From: Gallionella sp.
GTDB taxonomy: Bacteria; Pseudomonadota; Gammaproteobacteria; Burkholderiales; Gallionellaceae
Assembly: GCA_003153155.1 (NCBI GenBank)
Contig: PLWV01000009.1
Location: 1-32,441 of the forward strand
Direction: 5' to 3'
DNA length: 32,441 nucleotides
Within the stretch, counting starts at the first letter, position 1. Every line of letters begins with the position of its first letter. Shown here in pieces: positions 19,866-29,209 of the stretch. The position numbers and the translations under genes were made by a program. Below the pieces are notes generated by a model. It saw only the letters and a list, made by a program, of their open reading frames with translations, was not told where the DNA came from and did no database searches.

Positions 19866-20195
19866 GTTCGCCCTGAGCTTGTCGAAGGGTGGTTGTTCAT
19901 ATGGTTCGACATAACCAGCGGCTTGGCTGTCGTCTTTCGGGTGCCCGGCCATAACCAGCGACTTGGCTGGCGCTTTTTGGCAGCCTAGTCGAATGGCTAT
20001 AACCAATGACTTGCCCAGCGTCTTTTGCTGGGTTAGTCAGATGGCTAGTAGTCATATCAGTGGTTCCATCAAAAGCTCTTCGGCTGACAGCCTATAACCA
20101 GCCACTTGGTTGCTGTCTTTGGGCAACCTAGTGGAATGGCTAGTTGTTTCATCAGTCGAATGGCTAGTAGTTGCATCAGGCTCACCACGAACGGC
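19866..20195. repeat. Dispersed GTTCGCCCTGAGC repeat split by a hairpin array
   Basis: The left half at 19864-19910 (CCGTTCGCCCTGAGCTTG and on to GGTTCGAC) and the right half at 20178-20195 (AGGCTCACCACGAACGGC) look like one palindromic repeat with GCCGTTCG/CGAACGGC ends. The array at 19911-20177 separates them. An unbroken TTCGACAGGCTCA occurs at 4379-4391, which supports the view that the array was inserted. Other relatives lie at 4377-4396 and 24235-24256. Confidence 0.7.
19911..20179 (+). repeat. Array of covarying hairpin repeats
   Basis: Successive ATAACCAG-headed units start at 19911 (truncated), 19951, 19999 and 20094, with a final partial tail at 20156-20179. Each full unit has an outer 5-bp stem, an inner 5-7-bp stem, then GAATGGCTAGTAGT and a CATCAG-like end. 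The outer stems are CGACT/AGTCG, TGACT/AGTCA and CCACT/AGTGG. The inner stems are GGCTG/CAGCC, CCCAGC/GCTGGG and GGTTGC/GCAACC. Pairing is thus kept while sequence changes. No gene lies in 19855-20198. Confidence 0.85.
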
Positions 20196-20198
20196 TTA

Positions 20199-21734
<1,536 letters not shown>

Positions 21735-21747
21735 ATCATTGTCCTAA

Positions 21748-22852
21748 TTAAACGCCTTGCTTCAAACTCGCCGAAATGAAATCGTCCAGGTCGCCGTCCA
21801 GCACGGCCTGCGTATTGCCGACTTCGTAATTGGTGCGCAGGTCCTTGATGCGCGATTGATCGAGCACATAAGAACGAATCTGGTGTCCCCAGCCGATGTC
21901 GGTTTTTCCGTCTTCCATCGCCTGTTTCTGTTCGTTGCGCTTGCGCAACTCGGCTTCATACAGGCGCGATTTTAGCATCGCCATCGCTTCGGCGCGGTTG
22001 CGGTGCTGCGAGCGGTCGCTCTGGCACTGCACCACGATGTTGGTCGGGAGGTGGGTGATGCGCACCGCCGAGTCGGTCTTGTTGATGTGTTGCCCGCCCG
22101 CACCGCTGGCGCGATAGGTGTCCACGCGCAGGTCGGCCGGATTGATTTCCACTTCGATGGATTCGTCCACTTCGGGGTAGACGAACACGCTGGAGAATGA
22201 AGTGTGACGGCGGTTGCCGGAGTCAAACGGTGATTTGCGCACCAGCCGGTGCACGCCGGTTTCAGTGCGCAGATGACCGTAGGCATAGTCGCCGATCACC
22301 TTGAGGGACGCGCCCTTGATGCCCGCGACTTCGCCGTCGGATTGTTCCAGCACTTCGACCTGAAAGCCTTTGCGTTCGCAGTAGCGCAGATACATGCGCA
22401 GCAGCATGGATGCCCAGTCCTGCGCTTCGGTTCCGCCGGAGCCGGATTGGATGTCGATGAAGCAGTTGTTCGGGTCCATCGGGTGGGAGAACATGCGGCG
22501 GAACTCCATGTCCGCGACGCGCTTCTCGATGTCCTGGATGTCGGTAGCAGTACCTTGCAGACTGGCTTCGTCATTTTCCGCTTTTGCCATTTCAAACAGC
22601 TCGGCAGCATCGGAAAGGTTTTGCCGGATTTGCGTGAGGCCAAGCACCACGCCTTCCAGCATTTTGCGCTCGCGCCCCAGCTCCTGAGCGCGCTTGGCAT
22701 CCTGCCAGATGGCCGGGTTTTCGGCGAGCTCGCTGACTTCGACTAAGCGTTCCTGCTTGGTATCGAAGTCAAAGATACCTCCGTAATTCCGCACTGCGCA
22801 GACCTAAGTCTTGCAACTGATTGGCGAGGGCGTTGAGTTGTTCGGCTTCCAT
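21748..22852 (-). CDS. prfB: Peptide chain release factor 2, with programmed +1 frameshift
   Basis: RF2 recognises UGA and UAA stop codons. The uninterrupted frame accounts only for residues after the shift. Upstream, an ATG at 22852 opens a 27-codon frame ([20 protein letters not shown]...RYL) that ends at TGA (22769-22771), preceded by CGG AGG TAT CTT. A +1 slip at CTT continues as DFDTKQERL. The joined protein is 367 residues, normal for RF2. The specificity motif SPF (RKSPFDSGN) and the catalytic GGQ ([11 protein letters not shown]) are both present. lysS follows 13 bp downstream. Confidence 0.96.
22768..22780 (-). promoter_or_regulatory. Programmed +1 frameshift site of prfB
   Basis: On the minus strand it reads AGG TAT CTT TGA C, with an internal GGAGG Shine-Dalgarno-like sequence just upstream. 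This is the autoregulatory site known from most bacterial prfB genes: low RF2 favours slippage at CTT-TGA. Confidence 0.95.
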
Positions 22853-23236
22853 TTGTTCATCTCTATAAATTCGTTATTCGGGCGAATCGCGGTGTCGCGT
22901 GCTCGCTCATTCCTGTGCGTAGCGGTCGTAGCTTCAGCTACGGGAACCGCACGGCCTACTCCTTGCGGGTGCGTCTATCAATCTGATATGCCTCGTCATT
23001 CGCTGATAAAACTACTAGCCATTCGACTAAGCCCGCAAGCGGGCAAGTCGCTGGTTATGCGCGGCTCCTTGCGGTGCTCGCGCGACACGGTGGGGCGAAG
23101 CCCTCCTAGTGCGGGAGCGCGAAGCAGCAGGCCTGCCCGCCCCACATGCTTCGTATCGCCGTGTCCAGCCTGCCATCCCGAAGAACGAATTTCTAGAGAC
23201 GAACGAGATTTTGTCAGTATGCTAAAAGGGGCGCGA
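22853..23236. other. Repeat-bearing intergenic region between prfB and the MgtC-like gene
   Basis: About 380 bp with no convincing gene. It holds a small GTAGC-TTCA-GCTAC hairpin near 22928-22941, the reverse copy of the ATAACCAG repeat at 23003-23058, and a GTGGGGCG/CGCCCCAC inverted repeat (about 23090-23147). The prfB promoter should lie at the left edge, but I cannot pick it. Confidence 0.5.
23003..23058 (-). repeat. ATAACCAG...ATCAG hairpin repeat, reverse copy
   Basis: Read on the minus strand: ATAACCAG, outer stem CGACT/AGTCG, a distinct inner stem GCCCGC/GCGGGC with TT loop, then AATGGCTAGTAGT and ATCAG. Same family as 18550-18611 and 19911-20179, with a third version of the inner stem. 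Confidence 0.8.
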
Positions 23237-24523
23237 TTATAGCGCAAACAAGCCAAGCAGGACTCCGCAGGCCATCGCGACAAAGCCGGTGGCAACGAGC
23301 TTGGCAAGATTCCAGCCGCCGATGAACACCACCATGCCGAACTTGAACGCGATATTGGAAATAAAGGCGAGTGCAATCGCGGTGACGGTTTGGTGTTCGC
23401 TCAATTGCCCGAGATTGAATAGGCGCAGGCTTGATAGAGTAATAGCATCAACATCGGTCAACCCCGACACCAATGCCACGACATACAGGCCTCGACTACC
23501 CGCGAGAGCCTCCATCCATGCTGCTACCAACAACACGACTACATATAACAAGCCAAAGCCGATGGCGGTATGTAGTTCGGCGGGGTTGGAAGTTTCCGGG
23601 ATGTTAAGCTCGGTTGCCTTGTCCATCTTGCGCCAGTTGTAGAGCGCGACGATCAAACCGAACAGGAAGCCGCCCGCGAGCACCGGGAACAGGCCGGGCA
23701 GCGTGCCATAGGCGACAACGGCACTGAGCACGAGCAGACGCAGCAATACCACCATACTGGCAATTACAATTACCGAGGCGGCAAGGTGCGATATGATTGG
23801 ATTGTTCTTGCTGTTTTTTGCATAGAGCAGAGTGGTCGCGGTACTGGAAACGAGACCGCCGAGAAAACCCAGCAGTGGCGCGCCATAGCGGGTTCCCACC
23901 GCATGCAGCGCGGTATAACCCGCCAAACTGATGCCGGAGATCAGTACCACCATCAGCCAGGCCTGATGCGGATTGAAGGCGTGGTAGGGGCCGTAATCCT
24001 GATCCGGCAGAATCGGCAGCACGATAAAAGTCAGCACGGAAAATTGCAGCACGGCGACCAGATCGCGGCGCGTGAGCCGCTGCGATATTCCGCGCAGCTC
24101 AGGTTTGAAATAGAGCAGGGCGGTGATACCTATTGCCAGCATCACGGCCAGTTCGGCAAGGCCATACCAAATCATCGCGCCCAGCCCGTAACACAGCAGT
24201 AAAGCGATGACGGTGGTGGTGCCGGGATCGTTTTCCCTGTCCTGAGCCTGTCGAAGTGGTTCGCTGGGTTTGTTGAGGTATGCCGCGATGATCATGCCGG
24301 CCACGGCAAGCAGACCGGCGATCAGCAGCCAGGGTGAGCCGAGTTTTGTGGAGAGCAGCGCGGACAGCGTGCCGAATAGGGCGACGAGTGCGAAGGTGCG
24401 CAGCCCTGCCTTGGCCGATGGGGTGCGCTCGCGCTCCAGCCCGATCAACAAACCGATGGCGAGGCTGGTGAGGAACTGCGGCAAGGCTTCGATGCCGTTG
24501 CTTTGCAGAAGAACGGTTTCCAT
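23237..24523 (-). CDS. MgtC/SapB and DUF4010 domain membrane protein
   Basis: Integral membrane protein of 428 residues with about 11-12 hydrophobic segments. The N-terminal MgtC/SapB-type domain has the family motif LAIGLLIGLERER (about 22-34), and a DUF4010 domain follows (GLVSSTATTLLYA, VVALVSGLTDVDAITLS). Family members are linked to magnesium limitation and inner-membrane transport, but the substrate is unknown. Residues about 89-97 (PLRQAQDRE) are encoded by a copy of a dispersed palindromic repeat in a loop between helices. The ATG lies 4 bp after the recJ stop and its ribosome site (AAAGGGG) lies inside the recJ end, so the two are an operon. Confidence 0.85.
   Translation of the reverse strand: METVLLQSNGIEALPQFLTSLAIGLLIGLERERTPSAKAGLRTFALVALFGTLSALLSTKLGSPWLLIAGLLAVAGMIIAAYLNKPSEPLRQAQDRENDPGTTTVIALLLCYGLGAMIWYGLAELAVMLAIGITALLYFKPELRGISQRLTRRDLVAVLQFSVLTFIVLPILPDQDYGPYHAFNPHQAWLMVVLISGISLAGYTALHAVGTRYGAPLLGFLGGLVSSTATTLLYAKNSKNNPIISHLAASVIVIASMVVLLRLLVLSAVVAYGTLPGLFPVLAGGFLFGLIVALYNWRKMDKATELNIPETSNPAELHTAIGFGLLYVVVLLVAAWMEALAGSRGLYVVALVSGLTDVDAITLSSLRLFNLGQLSEHQTVTAIALAFISNIAFKFGMVVFIGGWNLAKLVATGFVAMACGVLLGLFAL
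24235..24256 (+). repeat. CCTGAGCCTGTCGAAG repeat inside the MgtC-like gene
   Basis: A copy of the dispersed repeat also seen at 4377-4396 (reverse) and 19871-19889. Here it is translated in frame on the minus strand as LRQAQDRE without breaking the gene. Confidence 0.75.
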
Positions 24524-24527
24524 TGCT

Positions 24528-26351
24528 TTACCCCTTTACGTCCTGCCAGTGACGAATGACCAGTTGCAAGCTTTGCGTGCCATTGTATTCATTGACGCTC
24601 AGACTGTACACGGCATGTATTTGTTCGGGCAGCATCTCGTTGTGTCCGAACAGTATCGCCTCGATCGGGTGCCCGGACAAAAGTTTTTCGTCGAGTTTTC
24701 CTTTTGCACCTAGTAGCGCCCCCGATACGGTGGAGTCAAGTTTGCTGGTGCGTGAGGGGTCGCTAGGCAGTTGCTCCCGCAATCGGCTGGCTGCGCCAGT
24801 AACGTGTCGCAACTGCAGCTTAAGATGTTTTCCGCCGACCACGCGCTGATTTTGCACGATGAAGTCATCACTGAATTGCGGAGCAGGGAAGCCTTGCCCC
24901 CACACTTGTTCATCCAATATGCGTGCCACTTCCAGATTCATTTCGGCAATATCCAGTGCGCCATCGGTTTCAATGCGTTGCGCCAGGTCGCTCGCACTGA
25001 GCAGTTCGCTGGATACCTTTTCAAAGGCGGCGATGAAGTTTTCAAAGTCATTCTCAGCGATGCTCAAACCCGCCGCTGCAGCGTGCCCGCCGAATTTTTT
25101 AATCAGCGCGGGATGGCGTTTGCTGACCAAATCCAGCGCGTCGCGCAGATGCAGTCCGGCGATGGAACGTCCTGAACCCTTTAGCTCTCCATTGTTGGCG
25201 CGCGCAAAGGCGATGGTCGGGCGATGAAATTTATCCTTGAGGCGCGAGGCAAGAATGCCGATCACACCTTGATGCCAAGACTCATCGAACAGCACGAGAC
25301 TAAAGTTATCGGATGGATTGATGGTCTCCAGTGCCGCCTGCGCGCTGTCCTGCATATCCGTTTCAATGCTGCGCCGTTCGCGATTGAGTGCGTCCAGTTT
25401 TGCGGCGATTTGCATGGCAGTCGTCGCATCATCAGTCAGCAAGCAATTGATGCCCAGGCTCATGTCATCCAGTCTGCCCGCAGCATTCAAACGCGGTCCG
25501 ACGGTAAAGCCCAAGTCCTGGCTGGATGCACGCGCCGGGATTTTTTTCGCTACTTGCAGCAGCGCGTTGATACCGGCGCAAGCGCGTCCGGCACGGATGC
25601 GCTGCAGGCCCTGTTGCACCAGGATGCGATTGTTTTGATCGAGCTTTACCACGTCGGCAATTGTTCCCAATGCGACCAGATCAAGCAGCTCGGCGAGCTT
25701 GGGTTCGGCTTGTTCAGCAAATGCGCCGCGCGTGCGCAGTTCGGCGCGCAACGCCAGCAGCACATAAAACATCACTCCCACACCAGCCAGATTTTTGCTG
25801 GGAAATGCACAGCCGGATTGATTGGGATTGACGATGCATGCCGCATCTGGCAGCGTGTCGCCGGGCAGGTGGTGGTCGGTGACCAAGACTTGCATTCCGA
25901 GCAGATTGGCCTCGGCTACACCTTCGACGCTGGCGATGCCGTTATCTACTGTCAGCAGAATATCCGGTTGAGATTGAGCGGCTAAGTGAACGATCTCAGG
26001 CGTCAAGCCATAGCCATATTCAAAGCGGTTCGGGACGATGAAATCGATTTGCGCACCGAAGGCACGCAGACCGCGCACGGCCACCGCACAGGCAGTTGCA
26101 CCGTCGGCATCGTAGTCGGCGATGACCATGAGTTTTTTTTTCGCAGCAATGGCATCAGCCAGCAAACATGCCATTTCGCGGGCGTTTTTCAGTGCATCGA
26201 ACGGCAACAGTTCGGCAAATGAAGTGTCCAGTTGTTTGCTATCCATAATGCCACGCGCTGCGAAAATCTTCGCCAATGCAGACGAATAACCGCTGTCGTG
26301 CAAGTGTTGCACGGCGTCTGCGGGAAAGCTGCGCGGCGTGATTTCTGTCAT
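24528..26351 (-). CDS. recJ: Single-stranded-DNA-specific exonuclease RecJ
   Basis: 5'-3' exonuclease of recombination and mismatch repair. 607 residues, somewhat longer than the usual 560-580. DHH phosphoesterase motifs are visible: VIADYDADGATA (about 75-86), LLTVDNG, LVTDHHLPGD (about 154-163), and the DHHA1 motif KFGGHAAAAGL (about 416-426). An extra Ser/Lys-rich stretch interrupts the C-terminal OB-like domain (about 520-562) and ends with EKLLSGHP, encoded by the 25-bp dispersed repeat at 24666-24690. Another copy of that repeat begins 1 nt upstream of the ATG (26353-26377). The MgtC-like gene follows 4 bp downstream. Confidence 0.95.
   Translation of the reverse strand: MTEITPRSFPADAVQHLHDSGYSSALAKIFAARGIMDSKQLDTSFAELLPFDALKNAREMACLLADAIAAKKKLMVIADYDADGATACAVAVRGLRAFGAQIDFIVPNRFEYGYGLTPEIVHLAAQSQPDILLTVDNGIASVEGVAEANLLGMQVLVTDHHLPGDTLPDAACIVNPNQSGCAFPSKNLAGVGVMFYVLLALRAELRTRGAFAEQAEPKLAELLDLVALGTIADVVKLDQNNRILVQQGLQRIRAGRACAGINALLQVAKKIPARASSQDLGFTVGPRLNAAGRLDDMSLGINCLLTDDATTAMQIAAKLDALNRERRSIETDMQDSAQAALETINPSDNFSLVLFDESWHQGVIGILASRLKDKFHRPTIAFARANNGELKGSGRSIAGLHLRDALDLVSKRHPALIKKFGGHAAAAGLSIAENDFENFIAAFEKVSSELLSASDLAQRIETDGALDIAEMNLEVARILDEQVWGQGFPAPQFSDDFIVQNQRVVGGKHLKLQLRHVTGAASRLREQLPSDPSRTSKLDSTVSGALLGAKGKLDEKLLSGHPIEAILFGHNEMLPEQIHAVYSLSVNEYNGTQSLQLVIRHWQDVKG
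24666..24690 (+). repeat. 25-bp dispersed repeat inside recJ
   Basis: Identical to the copies in acnA and smc. In the recJ frame it encodes EKLLSGHP, as in SMC. Confidence 0.85.
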
Positions 26352-26352
26352 G

Positions 26353-26377
26353 CGGGTGCCCGGGCAAAAGTTTTTCG
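26353..26377 (+). repeat. 25-bp dispersed repeat at the recJ start
   Basis: 24 of 25 bases match the acnA/smc/recJ motif (one A to G). It begins 1 nt beyond the recJ start codon and thus occupies its ribosome-site region; no Shine-Dalgarno sequence is apparent on the minus strand. Confidence 0.8.
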
Positions 26378-26397
26378 CAGCGATAGTATAGCTTGTG

Positions 26398-26457
26398 GCT
26401 TGTAGCGGGTAGCCAATTAAAGGTGTGCATTTTCCGCGCAGCCTTCAAGCTACAAGC
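26398..26457. repeat. GCTTGTAGC inverted repeat upstream of recJ
   Basis: GCTTGTAGC at 26398-26406 pairs with GCTACAAGC at 26449-26457. The flanks carry further CTTGTAGC/GGGTAGC-like pieces. This occupies the divergent gap between recJ and lysC. Confidence 0.55.
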
Positions 26458-26552
26458 TACCCGCCACTGGCTACTGGCTTTTCGTCGCCTCGTTTTTTTT
26501 GGTCAGTTGCGCTAGAATCGCGCTCACTTTTTAAGTCGGGCATGGAAAAAAC

Positions 26553-27785
26553 GTGGCACTCATAGTTCAGAAGTACGGCGGTACATCGGTAGGCAATCCG
26601 GAACGCATCAAGAACGTGGCGCGTCGCGTCGCTAAATTCAAGGCACTTGGGCATCAGGTGGTTGTGGTGGTCTCCGCGATGAGCGGTGAGACCAACCGCC
26701 TGATCGGTCTTGCCAAGGAAATCCAGAAACATCCTGATCCGCGCGAGTTGGATGTGATCATCTCCACCGGCGAGCAGATCACCATCGGTTTGTTGGCGAT
26801 GGCACTCAAGGAGTTGGGGCTGAACGCCAAGAGCTACACCGGTGCACAGGTCAAGATACTTACTGACAGTGCCTTTACCAAAGCGCGCATCGTCAGTATC
26901 GACGAGCAAAGCATCCGTGCCGATCTGGCGAATGACTGCGTGGTGGTGGTGGCGGGTTTTCAGGGTGTGGACGAAGACGGCAACATCACCACGCTGGGGC
27001 GCGGCGGTTCGGATACCACGGGTGTGGCGATCGCTGCTGCGCTATGTGCCGACGAATGCCAGATATATACCGACGTGGATGGCGTTTACACCACCGACCC
27101 GCGCTTGGTTCCCGAGGCGCGCCGCCTGAAGAGCATTACCTTTGAGGAAATGCTGGAGATGGCCAGCCTGGGCTCCAAGGTGTTGCAACTTCGTTCGGTG
27201 GAATTTGCCGGAAAATACAAGGTCAAGCTGCGCGTGCTGTCCAGCTTTGAAGAAGAAGGCGAAGGCACGCTGATTACTTTTGAGGATAACGACAAAATGG
27301 AACAAGCCATTATTTCCGGGATCGCGTTCAATCGCGACGAAGCAAAAATCACCGTGATGGGCGTGCCCGACAAGCCTGGTATTGCCTACCAGATTTTGGG
27401 ACCGGTCAGCGATGCCAACATCGACGTGGACATCATCATCCAGAACGTCGGCGTGGACGGCACAACCGACTTTTCCTTTACCGTGCACCGCAATGAATTT
27501 GCCAAAGCGATGGACATCCTGAAGAACAAAGTGCAACCGCACATCGGTGCACGCGAAGTTATCGGCGATAACAAAGCAGCCAAGGTCTCCGTGGTCGGTG
27601 TCGGAATGCGCTCGCATGTTGGCATCGCCAGCAAAATGTTCCGTACCTTGGCGGAAGAGGGTATCAATATCCAGATGATCTCCACTTCGGAAATCAAGAT
27701 TTCCGTGGTCATCGACGAGAAATATCTGGAGCTGGCCGTGCGTGTGTTGCACAAAGCATTCGATCTCGATCAGGAAGGAGCATAA
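26553..27785 (+). CDS. lysC: Aspartate kinase
   Basis: Phosphorylates L-aspartate, the first step to lysine, threonine, methionine and diaminopimelate. 410 residues, the monofunctional form with internal ACT domains. The kinase signature VQKYGGTSVGNPERI opens the protein; GRGGSDTTGVAIAAAL (about 150-165) and TDVDGVYTTDPRLVPEA (about 171-187) are substrate and nucleotide motifs. Two ACT domains (about 265-340 and 345-405, with NISTSEIKISVV-like text MISTSEIKISVV) suggest feedback by lysine and/or threonine. Start GTG at 26553 fits the family N-terminus; the nearby ATG at 26542 is out of frame. TAGAAT near 26512 may be its -10 box. tRNA genes follow. Confidence 0.96.
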   Translation: MALIVQKYGGTSVGNPERIKNVARRVAKFKALGHQVVVVVSAMSGETNRLIGLAKEIQKHPDPRELDVIISTGEQITIGLLAMALKELGLNAKSYTGAQVKILTDSAFTKARIVSIDEQSIRADLANDCVVVVAGFQGVDEDGNITTLGRGGSDTTGVAIAAALCADECQIYTDVDGVYTTDPRLVPEARRLKSITFEEMLEMASLGSKVLQLRSVEFAGKYKVKLRVLSSFEEEGEGTLITFEDNDKMEQAIISGIAFNRDEAKITVMGVPDKPGIAYQILGPVSDANIDVDIIIQNVGVDGTTDFSFTVHRNEFAKAMDILKNKVQPHIGAREVIGDNKAAKVSVVGVGMRSHVGIASKMFRTLAEEGINIQMISTSEIKISVVIDEKYLELAVRVLHKAFDLDQEGA

Positions 27786-27829
27786 TCGTTTGACCTTTCA
27801 GGGCAGTTACATTACTATGCGCGGCCTTC

Positions 27830-27923
27830 GGAGAGGTGGCCGAGAGGTCGAAGGCACGCCCCTGCTAAGGGCGCATACGAGCTTAAACTTGTATCGAGGG
27901 TTCGAATCCCTCCCTCTCCGCCA
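27830..27923 (+). tRNA. tRNA-Ser (anticodon GCU)
   Basis: 94 nt including encoded CCA. The acceptor stem GGAGAGG/CCTCTCC, anticodon arm CGCCC-CTGCTAA-GGGCG (anticodon at 27864-27866), a long variable arm (ACGAGCTTAAACTTGT region) and T-arm GAGGG-TTCGAAT-CCCTC are all present. Discriminator G fits serine tRNA. It reads AGC/AGU codons. Confidence 0.96.
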
Positions 27924-27964
27924 AGGTTCTAATTACACGTTACACGAAGGCAAAACAATTACTC

Positions 27965-28041
27965 GCGCCCGTAGCTCAGATGGATAGAGTACTTGGCTAC
28001 GAACCAAGGGGTCGGGCGTTCGAATCGCTCCGGGCGCACCA
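27965..28041 (+). tRNA. tRNA-Arg (anticodon ACG)
   Basis: 77 nt including encoded CCA. Acceptor GCGCCCG/CGGGCGC, D-arm GCTCAGATGGATAGAGT-like, anticodon loop CTACGAA (anticodon 27999-28001, presumably edited to ICG), and T-arm GGGCG-TTCGAAT-CGCTC. The adjacent integrase implies this gene is the integration target of the element to its right. Confidence 0.95.
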
Positions 28042-28049
28042 TCAATTCA

Positions 28050-28086
28050 ATGGGTTAGGTGATATTCGCCTAGCCCATTTTTATTT
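28050..28086 (+). terminator. Terminator after tRNA-Arg
   Basis: ATGGGTTAGG and CCTAGCCCAT form a 10-bp stem (one G-T wobble), followed by TTTTATTTT. Confidence 0.85.
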
Positions 28087-28107
28087 TGCGCGACTTTTTG
28101 CGCGACT
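28084..28107. repeat. Tandem 12-bp repeat next to tRNA-Arg
   Basis: TTTTGCGCGACT occurs twice in immediate succession. It lies between the tRNA terminator and the integrase stop, where integrase arm-binding or attachment sequences are expected. That role is inferred from position only. Confidence 0.55.
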
Positions 28108-28117
28108 ATTTTTAAAA

Positions 28118-29209
28118 CTATCCATTCACCACGCGCAGCAGCGTGCGTGTCCCCTGCCTGTCCAGCACCTTATTTGAAAGCTCGATCAGCCTGCCGATAT
28201 CTGCCGAGGCGTAGTGTTCCGGGATCGAAGCGGACTTGTGGCCCATCAGTGCATTGCGGTCTTCCTGGGGCACGCCGGCGAGACGCAGTCGGCTGGCATA
28301 AGTATGCCTCAGATCATGGATGCGGACGTCTTGCAGGCCGGCCTTTGCCCTGGCGTTCTGCCAACCGTTGTTGTTCATGGTGTCGACGCGGTGGCCACTG
28401 TAGGTAAAGACATATTTCGCGCTCCCATCCTCCTTGTTTATCTTGGCTCGCTGTTGTTCGATGATGTGCCACGCGTCATCGTTGAGAATGACGACGTGGT
28501 TGATCGCGGTTTTGTAATCTCCGGACGGGATGATAAAGACGCTGCGACCGGCTTCCGGGATTGGGGTCTCCCAGCTCCAGCGCAGGCCGCAGATGTTTTC
28601 GTCGCGCAAGCCGCTGTTGATCGCGAAAAGGATCATGTTTTGCAGGTGAAGGGGGAGCAGTGGCATCAGTGTGTCTTGTTCTTCCCAGCTCAGCGGATGA
28701 GGTGCGCGCCGGTTCTCTTGTTCCATTGTGATCAGCGGCGGGGCGGTGAGCAGCCACGGCTGTCCAGCTTCATCGCGCCAGGCGCGGGCGGCGCGGTTGA
28801 GGACGGTGCGCACGACTTCGAGGGTGCGATTGATGGTAGTGGGGCTGACACCATCCAGTCGGCGCGCGTTCTTGAATTCGTCCAGGGTGGCGTCGTGGAC
28901 GTGACTGATTTCCATGGTGCCGATGAAGGGCAGCAGAATGGTGATGTGGTAGGCCAGTAATTCTGCGGTGCGCTTGTGCTGCGATTCGGTCAGGTAGCGC
29001 GCTGCGCAGTCTGCAAACAGAGGGCGAGCGTTCGTTCGACGATGCTGGGTGTTTTGTCGCTGGCGGATTTCATCGGCGAGCCGCTGCTCGGCTTCGTCCT
29101 GGGAGACTTTTCCAAGCCGAAGGAAGATACGCTCGCCCTTGTGGACTTTGTTGATGATCCGTGAGCCATCGGCTTCGAGTGAGATTCCGCGCGTTCTGGT
29201 TGTTGCCAT
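28118..29209 (-). CDS. Tyrosine-family site-specific integrase
   Basis: Phage or island integrase of 363 residues. An N-terminal arm/SAM-like core-binding region (about 65-160) precedes the catalytic domain. Catalytic residues visible are Arg about 202 (LRDENICGLRW), HDLRHTYASRL (His and Arg about 296-299), GHKS and Tyr333 (PEHYASAD). The ATG at 29209 has GGAGG seven bases upstream. It lies 77 bp from the tRNA-Arg 3' end and points towards it. An excisionase-like frame overlaps its first 220 bp. No copy of the tRNA 3' end was found to the right, so the far boundary of the element is not visible. Confidence 0.92.
   Translation of the reverse strand: MATTRTRGISLEADGSRIINKVHKGERIFLRLGKVSQDEAEQRLADEIRQRQNTQHRRTNARPLFADCAARYLTESQHKRTAELLAYHITILLPFIGTMEISHVHDATLDEFKNARRLDGVSPTTINRTLEVVRTVLNRAARAWRDEAGQPWLLTAPPLITMEQENRRAPHPLSWEEQDTLMPLLPLHLQNMILFAINSGLRDENICGLRWSWETPIPEAGRSVFIIPSGDYKTAINHVVILNDDAWHIIEQQRAKINKEDGSAKYVFTYSGHRVDTMNNNGWQNARAKAGLQDVRIHDLRHTYASRLRLAGVPQEDRNALMGHKSASIPEHYASADIGRLIELSNKVLDRQGTRTLLRVVNG

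Noticed and set aside
19911..20179. CRISPR array
   Set aside because: Repeats are adjacent or irregularly spaced, no uniform unique spacers, and no cas genes in the window; the units are hairpins that covary.
22996..23376. 126-codon minus-strand frame across the prfB/MgtC-like gap
   Set aside because: It runs through a repeat copy and overlaps the MgtC-like gene end; no plausible protein.
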